Of a stretch of 42,417 nucleotides of DNA, positions 8,450 through 19,400 are shown piece by piece. This DNA comes from a virus. Every line of letters begins with the position of its first letter. Positions within the stretch are counted from its first letter, which is position 1. The position numbers and the translations under genes are program-made. The stretch is taken from the IMG/VR virus record IMGVR_UViG_3300020421_000046, positions 1 through 42,417 of that record; one strand, written 5' to 3'. Under the pieces are notes generated by a model, which was not told the origin of the DNA, did no database searches, and was given only the letters and a program-made list of their open reading frames with translations.

Positions 8450-10167
8450 TATCCCTCCAATACCTCGATTCTAGCAGTTAAATCTGAAATCTGTGTGCTT
8501 AGTTCTTGTATGGATTTTATTAATGGACCTATAAATTGATAGTAATTTATATGAGGGTGTCTACTGCTATCTACTTCATATTCTTCACACTCTTCTACAG
8601 TATGATGTAAGTAGTTTCTAGTTTCCCCTCTTGAGTTTGTGTGTTTAAAATATTCATCGCAACATTCATCTTCACAGTAATAGTCATTTTCTAATTCACT
8701 TGTACTGCAAGCAACTACATGGCTACACCTATCAAAGTATTGATACTTATCTTTTCCTATTTCTTCTACAAAGTAATAACCATCCCAAGAATTATCAGAT
8801 AGTACAGTTTTTAAATCTTCTGCAATCATACCTGTATATTTCAAATCACTATGGTCTTTAGTTATATAGTTAAATTCTTTTGTAACCATAGAATTTATAA
8901 AATCTAATCCTAAAGTATTTTCAGCTACATTTTCTTTTACATTTTGTGAAGATGAATTAATAAGTGTTCCATAAAATATACCACCATGATGATTAGCCGC
9001 ATATATGTCAGCAAATCTATCACTATTACTGTTACCTATATCTGAAGTTGAAAAAGAAGGGTCTAAACTTCCTACATGAATTGTACTATTGTCTGTATTA
9101 GTTGTATTTAATGTTATTGCATTACCTATTGTTGTAACACTTGTTAAGAAACCTGTACCACTAGAGCCCATACCAACACTTGTAATACCACCACCAGAGT
9201 GAGAGTGGTCTGACCTAGATACAGTTGAAGCACTACCATTTCCACCATAGCTAACATGTGTACCATGAGAAGAGTTAGCTTTTCCTGATAAAAAACTATC
9301 TACTTCTGATTCAGTATAAAATTCATCGTGATGGTCACTATCTGCGTGTGAATTACCGGAAGAAGATGCCCAATAAACTTGAGTTCCATCACTGTGTAAA
9401 ATATCACCACTATTACCATCAGAACCATTTTTATCTTTAATACCGTGTGGTCTTATCATCATATTAAATTGTGCTGTATCAGATGATGAATTACCTGGCC
9501 CATCAATATATATTGTTGGTGAACCAGCAAAATCTGTTTTTATTCCAGGAGCATCAACACCTAAATGAAAATAATCATCATCTGTAGAAACATAAGCAAT
9601 TTTGTTATAATCACTACTTCCTGATTGATTTATCCAATACATTTGTGCAGAGCTAGAATTAGGGAAATCACTATCGTGCCAAAAACCCATAGCATCTCCA
9701 GTACCGAGACCATCAAACATAAGTTGCATGTTCCCAGCACTGATAGCTGATTTAGTTAAGGTTAATTGGTCTTTTACTTTAACTTGATTATTTGTAGATG
9801 AAGCATCTAAAATTAAGTCATTACTATGTTCATATATTCTTGCACTACCAATATCTAGTTTTTGAGTATCTACTGTAGGTGGGTCAGCTGCACCACCTTC
9901 TATTTTTAAATCTATTTTGTAAGCAAAAACAGTAGCAGTATTATTATCAAACCTCCAACCGGTATCTGAAGAAGCGTCATAATTTGAAGATTGCATTCCA
10001 TCTGCATCAATTACTATTCCTCCTATATGTCCTGATACAGCATATATTGCACCTGCACTTGTTACATAAAATTTTGTATCTGAGTCATTTTGAGCAGTGC
10101 TAAAATTATCAGAAACTCCTGTTCCTATCCAGAGATTACCGCTTGTATCTACATTAAAATTTGCCAT
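8449..10167 (-). CDS. tail fibre with C-terminal S74 intramolecular chaperone
   Basis: This is a 572-aa fibre. Residues 1-400 are beta-rich shaft, including TVSRSDHSHS. The C-terminus from about residue 406 matches the peptidase S74 intramolecular chaperone. SSQNVKEN carries the Ser-x4-Lys pair (S406, K411) equivalent to the S and K of the usual SDERLKEN motif. It is followed by LDFINSMVTKEFNY, YTGMIAEDL, and a terminal helix (IGPLIKSIQELSTQISDLTA and on to LEG) for trimer assembly. Family knowledge: this domain folds the trimer and is then released by self-cleavage before S406. Unusually, about 80 residues carrying six cysteines (481, 487, 498, 502, 503, 527) sit between the AEDL motif and the last helix. 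Confidence 0.85.
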   Translation of the reverse strand: MANFNVDTSGNLWIGTGVSDNFSTAQNDSDTKFYVTSAGAIYAVSGHIGGIVIDADGMQSSNYDASSDTGWRFDNNTATVFAYKIDLKIEGGAADPPTVDTQKLDIGSARIYEHSNDLILDASSTNNQVKVKDQLTLTKSAISAGNMQLMFDGLGTGDAMGFWHDSDFPNSSSAQMYWINQSGSSDYNKIAYVSTDDDYFHLGVDAPGIKTDFAGSPTIYIDGPGNSSSDTAQFNMMIRPHGIKDKNGSDGNSGDILHSDGTQVYWASSSGNSHADSDHHDEFYTESEVDSFLSGKANSSHGTHVSYGGNGSASTVSRSDHSHSGGGITSVGMGSSGTGFLTSVTTIGNAITLNTTNTDNSTIHVGSLDPSFSTSDIGNSNSDRFADIYAANHHGGIFYGTLINSSSQNVKENVAENTLGLDFINSMVTKEFNYITKDHSDLKYTGMIAEDLKTVLSDNSWDGYYFVEEIGKDKYQYFDRCSHVVACSTSELENDYYCEDECCDEYFKHTNSRGETRNYLHHTVEECEEYEVDSSRHPHINYYQFIGPLIKSIQELSTQISDLTARIEVLEG

Positions 10168-10168
10168 A

Positions 10169-13100
10169 TTATCCTATGTGTATTGACCCAGCATTTATAT
10201 TTAAAGTACCTGCTATTGTTGCTCCAGATGCAACTAATGTTCCATCTGTGTCTACTCTAAATGGAGAACTTCCAAAAACAGCATTACCCATATGTAATTG
10301 ACCACTACTGTTTACTTGAAAAGCATTACTTCCTATATCTATTGTAGCACCAGTTATAGCTCCTCTAAACGTTCCATTATTAAATTCTACAGTACCATCA
10401 TTGTTTAGAATAAAACCTTGTGAACCAGCTGAATAGTTGCCCTTTATGGTTGTATTACCAGCATCTAGTTCTAAGTTACCTGCAGTTAGTTTATTACTTG
10501 CAGCAGTCCATCCACCGATAGTTCCTGTTGTAGCTGTTATATTACCTCTAGCTACTATGTCGCTAAACTCAGCAAAACCATTAGGGTAACCAGATTTTTG
10601 TTTTTCTATTATCCAACCTGTACTACCTGCAGAGTAATTATCTGACTGGATAGTATCTCCTATTTTTGCATTAGTGATTGCAGCATCAGTTATCTTTGCA
10701 GTTGTAACAGCTAAGTTCTTTATTTTAGCTTCTGTAATTGCAGCATCAGAAATAAATGCAGTATCAACTAAAGTTCCAGCTGCTTGTTGTTGGTCAGAAG
10801 GAACAGATTCGTTACCTGCATTATCTACTGCTGTAAATCTAAAGAAGTGTGAAGAACCATTTTCTAAAGCTATTTCACCAACTACAGGAACATTATTTCT
10901 TATGTTACCAGCAGAAGCAGGTATTTTACCTTTGGGTTCCATGCCTGTAATAGAGAAACCAGTCTGTGTAGATACATAAACATTTAAATGATTTATATCA
11001 TTTTGTAATGTGAAGTCTACTACAGGTGAAACTGCTTGTCCTTGGTCATCAACAGCTCTACCTAAACTATGTACTATTTGAACTCTTAAAGCACCCGGTG
11101 TTATTGTATCAGCAGGCCCAGGCTTAGAAGGAGCATCAGAGTCAACAGCAGTTGTAATTGTTGCAGATACGTAATCATTAAAGTCACCATTACTATTTAC
11201 AGGTTGTACTCCAACTTCATAATTAGTAGCAATATCTAGTCCTTCTATTGTAAATTCTTCAGTTCCCCAATTAACAGTTAATTGAGTATATGGGTCTGTA
11301 CTTGCAACTTTTCTATATCTAATACGATACATAGTTCCATTTTGAATAATTGTTCCATCAGTATTTAAAGGAGTGTCCCAAGTGACTTTAATAATAGCTC
11401 TTGCAACTCCTAAAGCATCTTCTAAAAATCCAGAAACTAAAGCTAAGTTACTAACACTTTTAGGTTGAGAAAATTTATCTCCAAGAGTTATACCACTTGT
11501 TACTTGACTAAACCTTAAATCATCCCCAAGTTTTAAAGGTAAGTCACCTACTTCTAAGGTTGTACCTGCAGTTTCAAAACTAACATAAGGAGTAAGGTCA
11601 ACATACTCAACTAAATTAGATGAAGAAGAACGTAATCTTCTTAAGTAAATACCATAACCAGCTTTAACAGGCCATGTAATTGAAGTAACTCTTATTTTTT
11701 CCGGGTTTATAAATTGACCTTGGTAAGATACTTCGTATTTAGATGTCCTTGTAGGGTCTTCTGTTACTTTGTCATCGTTATCTTCAAAACCTAAATCAGG
11801 GTCATAAACAAAGATATTGTCTCCTACTTCAAAGTCTCCTTGTATGTCGTAAAAATCTAAATCTAAGTTAATACTTCTTTTTGTTCTTTTAAGTTCATTT
11901 AAAAATGCAAGGGCTCTTTCTTCCCTTGTCATATATGGATGGTCAGGTTCTGTTACATATATTGCTCTTTCTAATTCTTCACCATTAAGACCTCTATATG
12001 GATTGTTATCATCAATAACATCTAAAGCATCATATTTACTTCCATCGCCATAATCTGCAATATATTCAACAACTGATACATATTCAGAAGCATCAAAAGA
12101 AGACTTTATAGCAGAAGGATTTAAACCAGTTATCGAAGGGTCGTCACCACTATTTTCTCTTACTACTAATACTGTTGGGTCTAAGTTATGACCAGAAAAT
12201 AAATTTTCTCTAGGTCCTACATCTATTAAAAGCTTGCCTTGATTAGTACCACCTGGAATTGGTCTAGGTGTATCATCTGCAGAAGTACCTATTCTCATTT
12301 TGTACTCAACATCTAATTGAGTTGTCATTTTATCCATTGCACTTTTAACAGTTTCAATGTGATGTTTACCATAATATGCATTTTGAGTTGTTTCTACAGT
12401 AGGAGCTGAAGTAGGAACAGTAAATGTAACAGTTCCATCGTTAGCTATATTAATTTGTCCTTCACCTTTAGTCCATTTTAATCCATCGATATATCCATGA
12501 AAATAGTCACCACCTTGGGATTTACCTATTGATAAGTCCATTCCTGCAACATCATAATTTTTTAAATCAGGTGTAGGCACTTTAATACTTTTATCTGATT
12601 GAAAAGTACTGACCATAGTTCCATTTTTAAATGTATAAAAATCTACACCTTTACGAACAATTGCAAAGTGATTCCATTGTCCGTAATTAATTGTTCCTAA
12701 ACTAACACCATCTGCTATATCAAAAGCATTAGTTACTCCACTATTTGTAGCAGGAACTATTTCAGATGACCTTATATAAATTTTAGATGTACCAGCACCG
12801 CTAGTATTTAACCCAAATATAAATGAAGGTAAACTGTTATGAGTAGTTTGTGCAAGAACAGGTCCATGTTTAGTTGCTGTTCTAGGTGTTGTACCAAGAG
12901 AAGTATTACCATGAAAAAAAGAATTGCTATCTTGCCAAAACTCAGAAAATACTGCTTGGTATGTATCAGTCAATTTATAGTAATTTTCATCACCTTCATC
13001 CGTTTCAGTTATAGACCTGTCACCAGCATAGTACTCAGGATAATCAGTAGAATCCCAACCAGAAGCAGTCCAAAAATCAACACTAGGTCTAGACATAATA

Positions 13101-14299
13101 TCGTCAACTATATCTTGTATGTTTTGTGATGTTGATACAGTATATGTTCCGCCAGGATTACCAGTAACATTGTAGTTCCCAGTATTACCTGTAGAGCTAC
13201 CAGGTTGTCCTACTTGATATTGTCTTTTGTTTAAAAAACTTGTAGGTATAGATAAGCCTGAGTACCAGTTATTATTATTTTCTGCATCTAAGTCTCCTAA
13301 AGAGTGTGTAGTTGTAGTTGAACTATTTTTAAGTAGCCTGTTTATGTGTTTTTGATATCTATTAGCCATACCAGAATTAATGTAAAATCCACCACCAGTT
13401 TTTCTGATAGAGGCAAAAAACATTAAAGATGCAGCAATATCTCCGTATTGACCATCTAGTTGACTAGCATTAGTAATACCAGTCCCATCTTTTTGTTTAT
13501 AAAAATGTGCAAATAAAGATTTGCTAAATCCAGCGTTACCTCTGTGATAAGCAATAGCTACCATAATTTCAAAATGTGTTTGAGCTAAAGTAGTATCATA
13601 AGGAAAACAATCTTCATGTCCAGCCATAGCACTTTTCACTGCTGCTACATAACCACCAGATTTAGTACATAACCATAGAGATTGTGCTCTTGCATGTGAA
13701 TAGCTGTATCTTTGATTGCTATTAGAACTATCGTTACCTGTATATTTAAAAGGTAAATCTTTACCTGTTTGTAATGTACCGTTATTGTCTAGCCAATAAC
13801 CTCCATTATTATTTACTAAAGCAGAATCAAAACTAGCAGGGAATGTATATGTAGTTCCATTAATTTCTATTCCATTAGTATAAAAAGCATTAAAAAACTG
13901 GTCGTAAGTCATTCCATAAGGATGAAATGTTGCTCCCATACCAACAGTCAATGTACCATTAGGTTTACCATGTAAAGTAGGATTATATGGAATACGTGAA
14001 CCTGATACACCGGTGTTAGAACTTAAGTAATTAACTCTTCTTTGATATTCTTTAGAACCATTTGTAAATTGGGTTTCATTATAAGGGTCTTCATGATGAT
14101 ACCAAACACCTTTTGCATTGTGTGTTGAATTATGTAGTTTATCGTCCATTGGAGGTTTTAAACCCTCTGCTAAACTTTTACTAATTACTAAAGGATATTT
14201 ATCGTCATATACATATGGTACAAATCCTTCATCAGGATAAATAAGATTATCTATAAAGGTATTGTCTACTGTTGCGTTTGCTAAATCAAATTGAGGCAT
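10169..14299 (-). CDS. tail hub/tip protein part 2: lysozyme + laminin-G half + hub + FN3 (1376 aa)
   Basis: Domains in order. Residues about 13-325 look like a GH24 (T4-type) lysozyme: E24 in PDEGF, D32/D33 in YVYDDK, and T118 in TLTVGMG match the Glu-Asp-Thr triad, although the spacing between D and T is unusually long. AIAYHRGNAGFSKSL and RYQKHINRLL resemble the later conserved helices. Residues about 465-610 are the second half of a laminin-G/concanavalin-like fold (QWNHFAIVRKGVDFYTFKNG, LSIGKSQGGDYFHGYIDGLKW). Residues about 690-900 resemble the tail hub region (EERALAFLNEL, GDFEVGDNIFVYD). Roughly 950-1055 is fibronectin III. The C-terminus resembles lambda gpJ-type tip regions (AAITEAKIKNLAVTTAKIT). 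It is probably at the tail tip, degrading peptidoglycan during entry. Confidence 0.75.
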   Translation of the reverse strand: MPQFDLANATVDNTFIDNLIYPDEGFVPYVYDDKYPLVISKSLAEGLKPPMDDKLHNSTHNAKGVWYHHEDPYNETQFTNGSKEYQRRVNYLSSNTGVSGSRIPYNPTLHGKPNGTLTVGMGATFHPYGMTYDQFFNAFYTNGIEINGTTYTFPASFDSALVNNNGGYWLDNNGTLQTGKDLPFKYTGNDSSNSNQRYSYSHARAQSLWLCTKSGGYVAAVKSAMAGHEDCFPYDTTLAQTHFEIMVAIAYHRGNAGFSKSLFAHFYKQKDGTGITNASQLDGQYGDIAASLMFFASIRKTGGGFYINSGMANRYQKHINRLLKNSSTTTTHSLGDLDAENNNNWYSGLSIPTSFLNKRQYQVGQPGSSTGNTGNYNVTGNPGGTYTVSTSQNIQDIVDDIMSRPSVDFWTASGWDSTDYPEYYAGDRSITETDEGDENYYKLTDTYQAVFSEFWQDSNSFFHGNTSLGTTPRTATKHGPVLAQTTHNSLPSFIFGLNTSGAGTSKIYIRSSEIVPATNSGVTNAFDIADGVSLGTINYGQWNHFAIVRKGVDFYTFKNGTMVSTFQSDKSIKVPTPDLKNYDVAGMDLSIGKSQGGDYFHGYIDGLKWTKGEGQINIANDGTVTFTVPTSAPTVETTQNAYYGKHHIETVKSAMDKMTTQLDVEYKMRIGTSADDTPRPIPGGTNQGKLLIDVGPRENLFSGHNLDPTVLVVRENSGDDPSITGLNPSAIKSSFDASEYVSVVEYIADYGDGSKYDALDVIDDNNPYRGLNGEELERAIYVTEPDHPYMTREERALAFLNELKRTKRSINLDLDFYDIQGDFEVGDNIFVYDPDLGFEDNDDKVTEDPTRTSKYEVSYQGQFINPEKIRVTSITWPVKAGYGIYLRRLRSSSSNLVEYVDLTPYVSFETAGTTLEVGDLPLKLGDDLRFSQVTSGITLGDKFSQPKSVSNLALVSGFLEDALGVARAIIKVTWDTPLNTDGTIIQNGTMYRIRYRKVASTDPYTQLTVNWGTEEFTIEGLDIATNYEVGVQPVNSNGDFNDYVSATITTAVDSDAPSKPGPADTITPGALRVQIVHSLGRAVDDQGQAVSPVVDFTLQNDINHLNVYVSTQTGFSITGMEPKGKIPASAGNIRNNVPVVGEIALENGSSHFFRFTAVDNAGNESVPSDQQQAAGTLVDTAFISDAAITEAKIKNLAVTTAKITDAAITNAKIGDTIQSDNYSAGSTGWIIEKQKSGYPNGFAEFSDIVARGNITATTGTIGGWTAASNKLTAGNLELDAGNTTIKGNYSAGSQGFILNNDGTVEFNNGTFRGAITGATIDIGSNAFQVNSSGQLHMGNAVFGSSPFRVDTDGTLVASGATIAGTLNINAGSIHIG

Positions 14300-14303
14300 A
14301 ATA

Positions 14304-14999
14304 TCACGGTGCTAACCTGTACTCCCACCATTCGACAGTAAAATCATCTGAATGTAAAACAAAATCTGGTTTATATTTAACAGTTAAATGTGCGTTAGTA
14401 TTTTCAGTAAGATTAAGACTAGTGTTCCCAAACTTCTTTTGGTCAGTAGATATTTCTGCACTTTGATGAAATTCAACTTTGTGTTTTCTATCTGTTTCAT
14501 CAGTAGTAAATTGGTCTGTATCAGAACCTTCAAAATTTAAAAGTAAGTCAGTTTCTTGTATTGTTTTTTCAGTAATAGTACCGGGAAACACACCTCTTAA
14601 TGTACCAGTATCATTACGTCTTAATATTCCATAAGGCTGTCCATCATCATTGTTTATAAAATACTCTAAGGAAACACCTGTATAATCTCTTGGTCTAGTA
14701 GAGGCACCAGCATCAGTAATAGGCATACCTTTGTTTTCATCATCTCCTAAGTAAAAATTTAATCCAGCTCCTTCTATGTAAGCTACATCTGGTTCCAATG
14801 ATAAAGTTCTAATTACTCCGACATATTCAGACATAGGTAATATAACCTGGTCTACTCTGTCTTGGGTTTCTACTTCTCCATTAGTTATAACTATTTGGTC
14901 AAAAGGTTGTATTGCATTAAGTATTGCATTTGGAACTAAAGATAAATCTAAAGCAACGTTGAAACCACCTTGAGCCATCAACTTTTCTGTAACTGACAT
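14304..14999 (-). CDS. tail hub protein part 1, ending in half a laminin-G domain
   Basis: This is a 231-aa protein. The first about 150 residues (FNVALDLSLVPNAILNAI...) look like the start of a tail hub/tip protein. Residues about 152-231 are the first half of a laminin-G/concanavalin-like domain: LLLNFEGSD, STDQKKFGNTSLNL, DDFTVEWWEY. The reading frame stops at YRLAP, in the middle of the fold. The matching second half is found about 460 residues into the next gene, after a lysozyme-like domain. The gap to that gene is 4 nt, and the downstream frame has a TAG just upstream of its ATG, so no simple frameshift joins the two. Both halves are probably needed at the tail tip. Confidence 0.65.
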   Translation of the reverse strand: MSVTEKLMAQGGFNVALDLSLVPNAILNAIQPFDQIVITNGEVETQDRVDQVILPMSEYVGVIRTLSLEPDVAYIEGAGLNFYLGDDENKGMPITDAGASTRPRDYTGVSLEYFINNDDGQPYGILRRNDTGTLRGVFPGTITEKTIQETDLLLNFEGSDTDQFTTDETDRKHKVEFHQSAEISTDQKKFGNTSLNLTENTNAHLTVKYKPDFVLHSDDFTVEWWEYRLAP

Positions 15000-16402
15000 T
15001 ACGCTTTAATTAACCTTTGCTGTTCATTAACATTATCTATATATTGACTATATAAAGAAGCAGCGTCATTGTGACCTAAAGGTTGACTAGTACCAGGGTC
15101 TACTAATTCGTATCCTAAAAAAAATGGAAATGAAGCAGATGAAGAAGCTCTAGTTATAATACCTTTTTCTGTTAAGTTAGTGTCTGTCGATAATTGGGCA
15201 GTACTACCAACTATCCAGAAATTACCATCTTCAGGGCTTGATGTTCCGTCTTTCATATAACCATTAGTAATTGTACCATCTGCAGCAGCTGTAGTTGGTG
15301 CAGTTACTAATCCAAAGTTTATTTGTGTTCCAGATGTTGCATAATTTGAAATAACAGTAGCAAAATGTGACCCTCTACGTAATGAAAAGTCAACTACTAA
15401 TCTTCCAGATTTATCAGTATTTTTGTATGTAGTACATCTTACTATTACTAATTCTGGCTTATTTACTAATATCTGAATTCTTCTCCATCCAGAAAAATCA
15501 TTACCTTTTTGACTACCAGATGAAATAAGGCCTTCACTAAATACCCATTCATGTTGTGTAGCATATTGGTTTACATCCCATATGTAACTACTTACAGTTG
15601 CTGTAGTTGCACTTGTTCCAAGAACTAATTTTATAATTCCATTATCTAATACAAGACTATCTCCAACATTCCATGAATTAGCATTTTTACCACACATGAT
15701 ACTGTTAGTTGTTGTTTCAGTACCTTTTGTAAGATGAGCGGTTGAACCATTGTAAGGACCACCACTTATAACTGGAGATGGGTGTTCTAAATGAGTACCC
15801 ATAGATATTTGACATGCTCCTTTGTAATAATCTTCAATATCCACAATATATTGAGCATTATTATTTCTTAAACTAGCATCTTGTTTTAAATATAAAGTAG
15901 TTGTATCAGTAGAACTAGTAGAAGTTATATCTCTAGCAGTTCTGGTGTTAGATGTTGGCTCATCTGCATGAATGTATGCGTAATGATTTCCTGGAGGTAC
16001 ATGAAATTGTTCTACCGAAGTTGCAGAAACATTAAAATCATTTTCTAGTAAAGAGCCAGTTAGTCTAGATTCAAACATTACATCACCTTCTCTACCAACA
16101 TATTCCATTTCTACTGTATAACTAATACTTCCTAATAAATATTTTTGAACATCTACAGATGCACTAGCTACTTTAACATATCCATTTAAACTTGAATCAC
16201 CATCATATCTAAAAGGAACATGTTCATCCATTTGAGCCATAGATTGAAGTTGGTCTCTAATATATTTAACGTGTGACAAATCATGTTCTTTACCACCAAG
16301 AACACCAGCTATGCTTAGTGTTTTACCATCAGAACCTGCACTATGCTGTAGGGAACCTGGTGAAGTCATTGAAAGTCTACCTATATGTACTTGAAAAGCC
16401 AT
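14999..16402 (-). CDS. distal tail (Dit)-like protein
   Basis: This is a 467-aa protein lying directly between the tape measure gene and the hub genes, which is the usual place of the distal tail protein. The N-terminus (AFQVHIGRLSMTSP..., VKYIRDQLQSMAQMDEHVPF) has the beta-strand and long-helix arrangement of Dit N-terminal ring domains. The rest, up to KA at the C-terminus, is a long Thr/Ser-rich beta region, larger than minimal Dit proteins (about 250 aa), so it may carry an extra carbohydrate-binding-like domain. It overlaps the TMP stop and the hub start by one base each. The assignment rests mainly on gene order. Confidence 0.6.
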   Translation of the reverse strand: MAFQVHIGRLSMTSPGSLQHSAGSDGKTLSIAGVLGGKEHDLSHVKYIRDQLQSMAQMDEHVPFRYDGDSSLNGYVKVASASVDVQKYLLGSISYTVEMEYVGREGDVMFESRLTGSLLENDFNVSATSVEQFHVPPGNHYAYIHADEPTSNTRTARDITSTSSTDTTTLYLKQDASLRNNNAQYIVDIEDYYKGACQISMGTHLEHPSPVISGGPYNGSTAHLTKGTETTTNSIMCGKNANSWNVGDSLVLDNGIIKLVLGTSATTATVSSYIWDVNQYATQHEWVFSEGLISSGSQKGNDFSGWRRIQILVNKPELVIVRCTTYKNTDKSGRLVVDFSLRRGSHFATVISNYATSGTQINFGLVTAPTTAAADGTITNGYMKDGTSSPEDGNFWIVGSTAQLSTDTNLTEKGIITRASSSASFPFFLGYELVDPGTSQPLGHNDAASLYSQYIDNVNEQQRLIKA

Positions 16403-19400
16403 TAATTTCTCCTCACGCTACCGCCTGTACTACCTTCCCTATCTAATCTAGATAAAGCTTTTCTAATTTCGACAGCAGCTTTTCTAGCTTGTGATGGGTC
16501 AGCTGGTACACCAGTAACATTTACTGATAAGTTTTCTACTATTGTATTATTACCACGTCCTCCGTGAGTTAGTGGTTTTACTAAGAAACCAGAACCTGGA
16601 ACAAACCTTACTTCTTCAGGACCATACTCTCCAACGAGAGCCCTTCTCATCATATTGTCTCTACCACCCATTGCATATTTTTTAGGTTTGATATGTGTCA
16701 TGTCAGGCACTCTTCCACCCATCTTAAATCCTTTAGCTCTCATTCCCATATGTGCACCAGGTATATAATTAAATGCCCCAATATCATTACTAAATAAATT
16801 AGTAAGCCAATCAGGAAGACCAAATCCCCCTCCACCATTTCCAGAATCAACATTTATATTTATATTGTTACTACCAGCTGGAGTACCAAATCCATCAGGG
16901 TCTAAATTGTCATCATTAAAAAATTCATCTCTAATAGGACCATCTCTTAAAGCAGCTTCTCCTTCTAAAAATAAGTTTAATAATTGTTTGTAAGCACTAT
17001 CTTGCATACCTAATAAACCAGATGCCATAAGTTCTTTACTAAGACCTTTGGTTATAGATTCTGCATTTGCAATAGAAAAAGCTAATTGACCATCATCAGT
17101 TTTAACTGTTCCTACACCCATTGCATTAATTAATGTTTCAAATATACCTGCATAACCATCTCCAGCAAGTAAATCTTCTGGTCTATTTAATCTGTTTTTA
17201 ACTCTGCCTGAATCTATCATGTAATCTGAAAATTTATCAATGTTAGACAAGTTTGTTATTTCTCTACCACCTCTACCACCTAGAGATTCATATAAATCCA
17301 TAAGTATTGGATTATTAGTCATACCGAGCAATCCTTGATTCATAAGAGTACCAAAAGAAGCACCTTCAAATGGAGTACCACCAGTTACAGCTTGAACTGC
17401 ACTCATGTACATATTAGTAAAGTCAGCTAATCCACCCATGTCCATCATTTCATCTAATTCTTTAGAAAATAATAATTCTGATAAATCTTGTACCACATCA
17501 GATATTTGTGTCTTTAGTCCACTAAAATCAAAAGTTCCATCTGCAGCTAAAGTTGTTATTGTGTCTATAAGTGTTCCAACCCTTTCATTTACACCACCAA
17601 AAGCAGTGTCTAGAGCTTTTATTTCTTCTTGATACTCAGGTGCTTTTTCTTTAAACTCTGCATAAGCTGCCTCTACAGCTAAAACACCAGATGCTACTGC
17701 TTCTTCTGCTTCAGCTATACTATTAGCTCCAGCTTGAATGTCTAGTTGAATTAGTTTTTGTTCATCTAATAACCCAATATATGTTTCCCTAGCAGCCACT
17801 AGTTCTGGAGAAGTTTCTAGTATTTCTTTTTCATATTCTTCTTTAGCATCAATTGCTTCAGCGTACTCTAATAAGAACAATTCTTTTTCTGTATCAGTTT
17901 TAAATTCTCCTTTCATGTCTCTAAGAACATCTTGTTCTGCTTCAAGTTGTAATGCAGAAACTATACCTAGATTAAACATTCTTCCAAGTTCAGAAACTTT
18001 TCTTTCTTGAGCTTGTATATCTAAAGCTTCTCTTGCTGTAAATTCTTTGTCTAATCTACGTTTTCTTTCTGCTAAATCAATTTCTCTTTGTAGAACACCT
18101 ATTCTTTCTGCAGCAGTAATATTTCCTTGCATTCCCTCAACTTCAAGTTTGACTAAATTCTCTTTAGCTTTAGTCAATCTATCGGTTAATGTTGATTCTC
18201 TTCTAAGAACAGCAGCATAATCTTGTTTTGCTTTTACTAGATTTCTAGCTTGATTAGTTTGTGCTCTTTCAGCTCTAGTAACATTAGTAATAATCTGGAA
18301 TGCTTCTTGCATTCTTGTAGTTGCTTTTTCATAAGATTTAGATAATTTTTCTGCAAACATATCAAGATTTTGCATCATTTCAGTTCCCAGTGATTTTAAT
18401 AACCCTTGAGCTAAAAATTCATTTGGAGCAAACTGACTATTAGAAGCAATAATATTTGTTAAGTCACCATAGTTTGTGCTACTACCTTTATAATCTCCAA
18501 CTAAATCTAGATTCTTTGTAATATCTTTAGGGTTAGTAGCTCTTTTAAGTACATTGTTAAAGGTGTCTTTTAGTTTTATTTCACCATCTTCAATACCAAC
18601 AATAACACCATCAATTAAAGGTTGACCAATTGCTTTCCTCATTAACTGAGATGGAGAACGTATTATAAATAATTTTACTGCTCCATCAAAAGCTTTCATT
18701 AATATGCTAGCAAATGCTTCAGATACTTCTTCTGACCTATCATTAAGTCCTTGAAGAATTCCTTCAACAGACCTTTCACCAAGAACGTATCCCATTTCTT
18801 CTAGTCGTGCTGCATCTGCACCTTCTGCTTCATCTGGTACAATTTCAGATACATAATCTGCACCACCTAAACTTCTAAGATATATTTCTTGCGCAGCAGC
18901 TAATGCAGGATTATTTAAAAATTCTTCAGCCATGCCTAATCCACCAGAACCAACTCTTGCAAGTTCTGCTGCTAAGACAGGTTTACCTAAGTCACCCAGC
19001 ATTCCTGTAACTTGTTCAAATCTAGTTTGTTGTGCGTCTTTTTTAATAGTGTTCATTAAAACATCTAGTGCTGTCATGTCTTCAAAAGCATCTTCAGGTA
19101 AAGGAGCTGTCAAAGCTACTAATGATTTTCTTGCTTCTTTAAATGCTTGGTCAAGTCGAGCAGCTAATTGTAATGCAGCAGATTCAGTAATTCCAAGTTC
19201 TTCTTGTAATTTTTGAGATGTTAACTCTGACTGCTTAGTAAATCTATCGTAAGCATCTAAATATAATTGTGATATTTTTTGATAGTTATTTCCAACTCTT
19301 TTAACTTCTGCTTCTGTAACTATTCCTGTGTCTCTAAAGTCTTGTAGTCTATTTTTCATAAACTCTTTAACTTGTTTACCTATTTGAGAATTTTCACTTA

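Noticed and set aside
14295-14310. Programmed frameshift or bypass joining the two hub genes
   Set aside because: The downstream frame has a TAG just before its start and there is no slippery heptamer. The two proteins are best read as separate translations.
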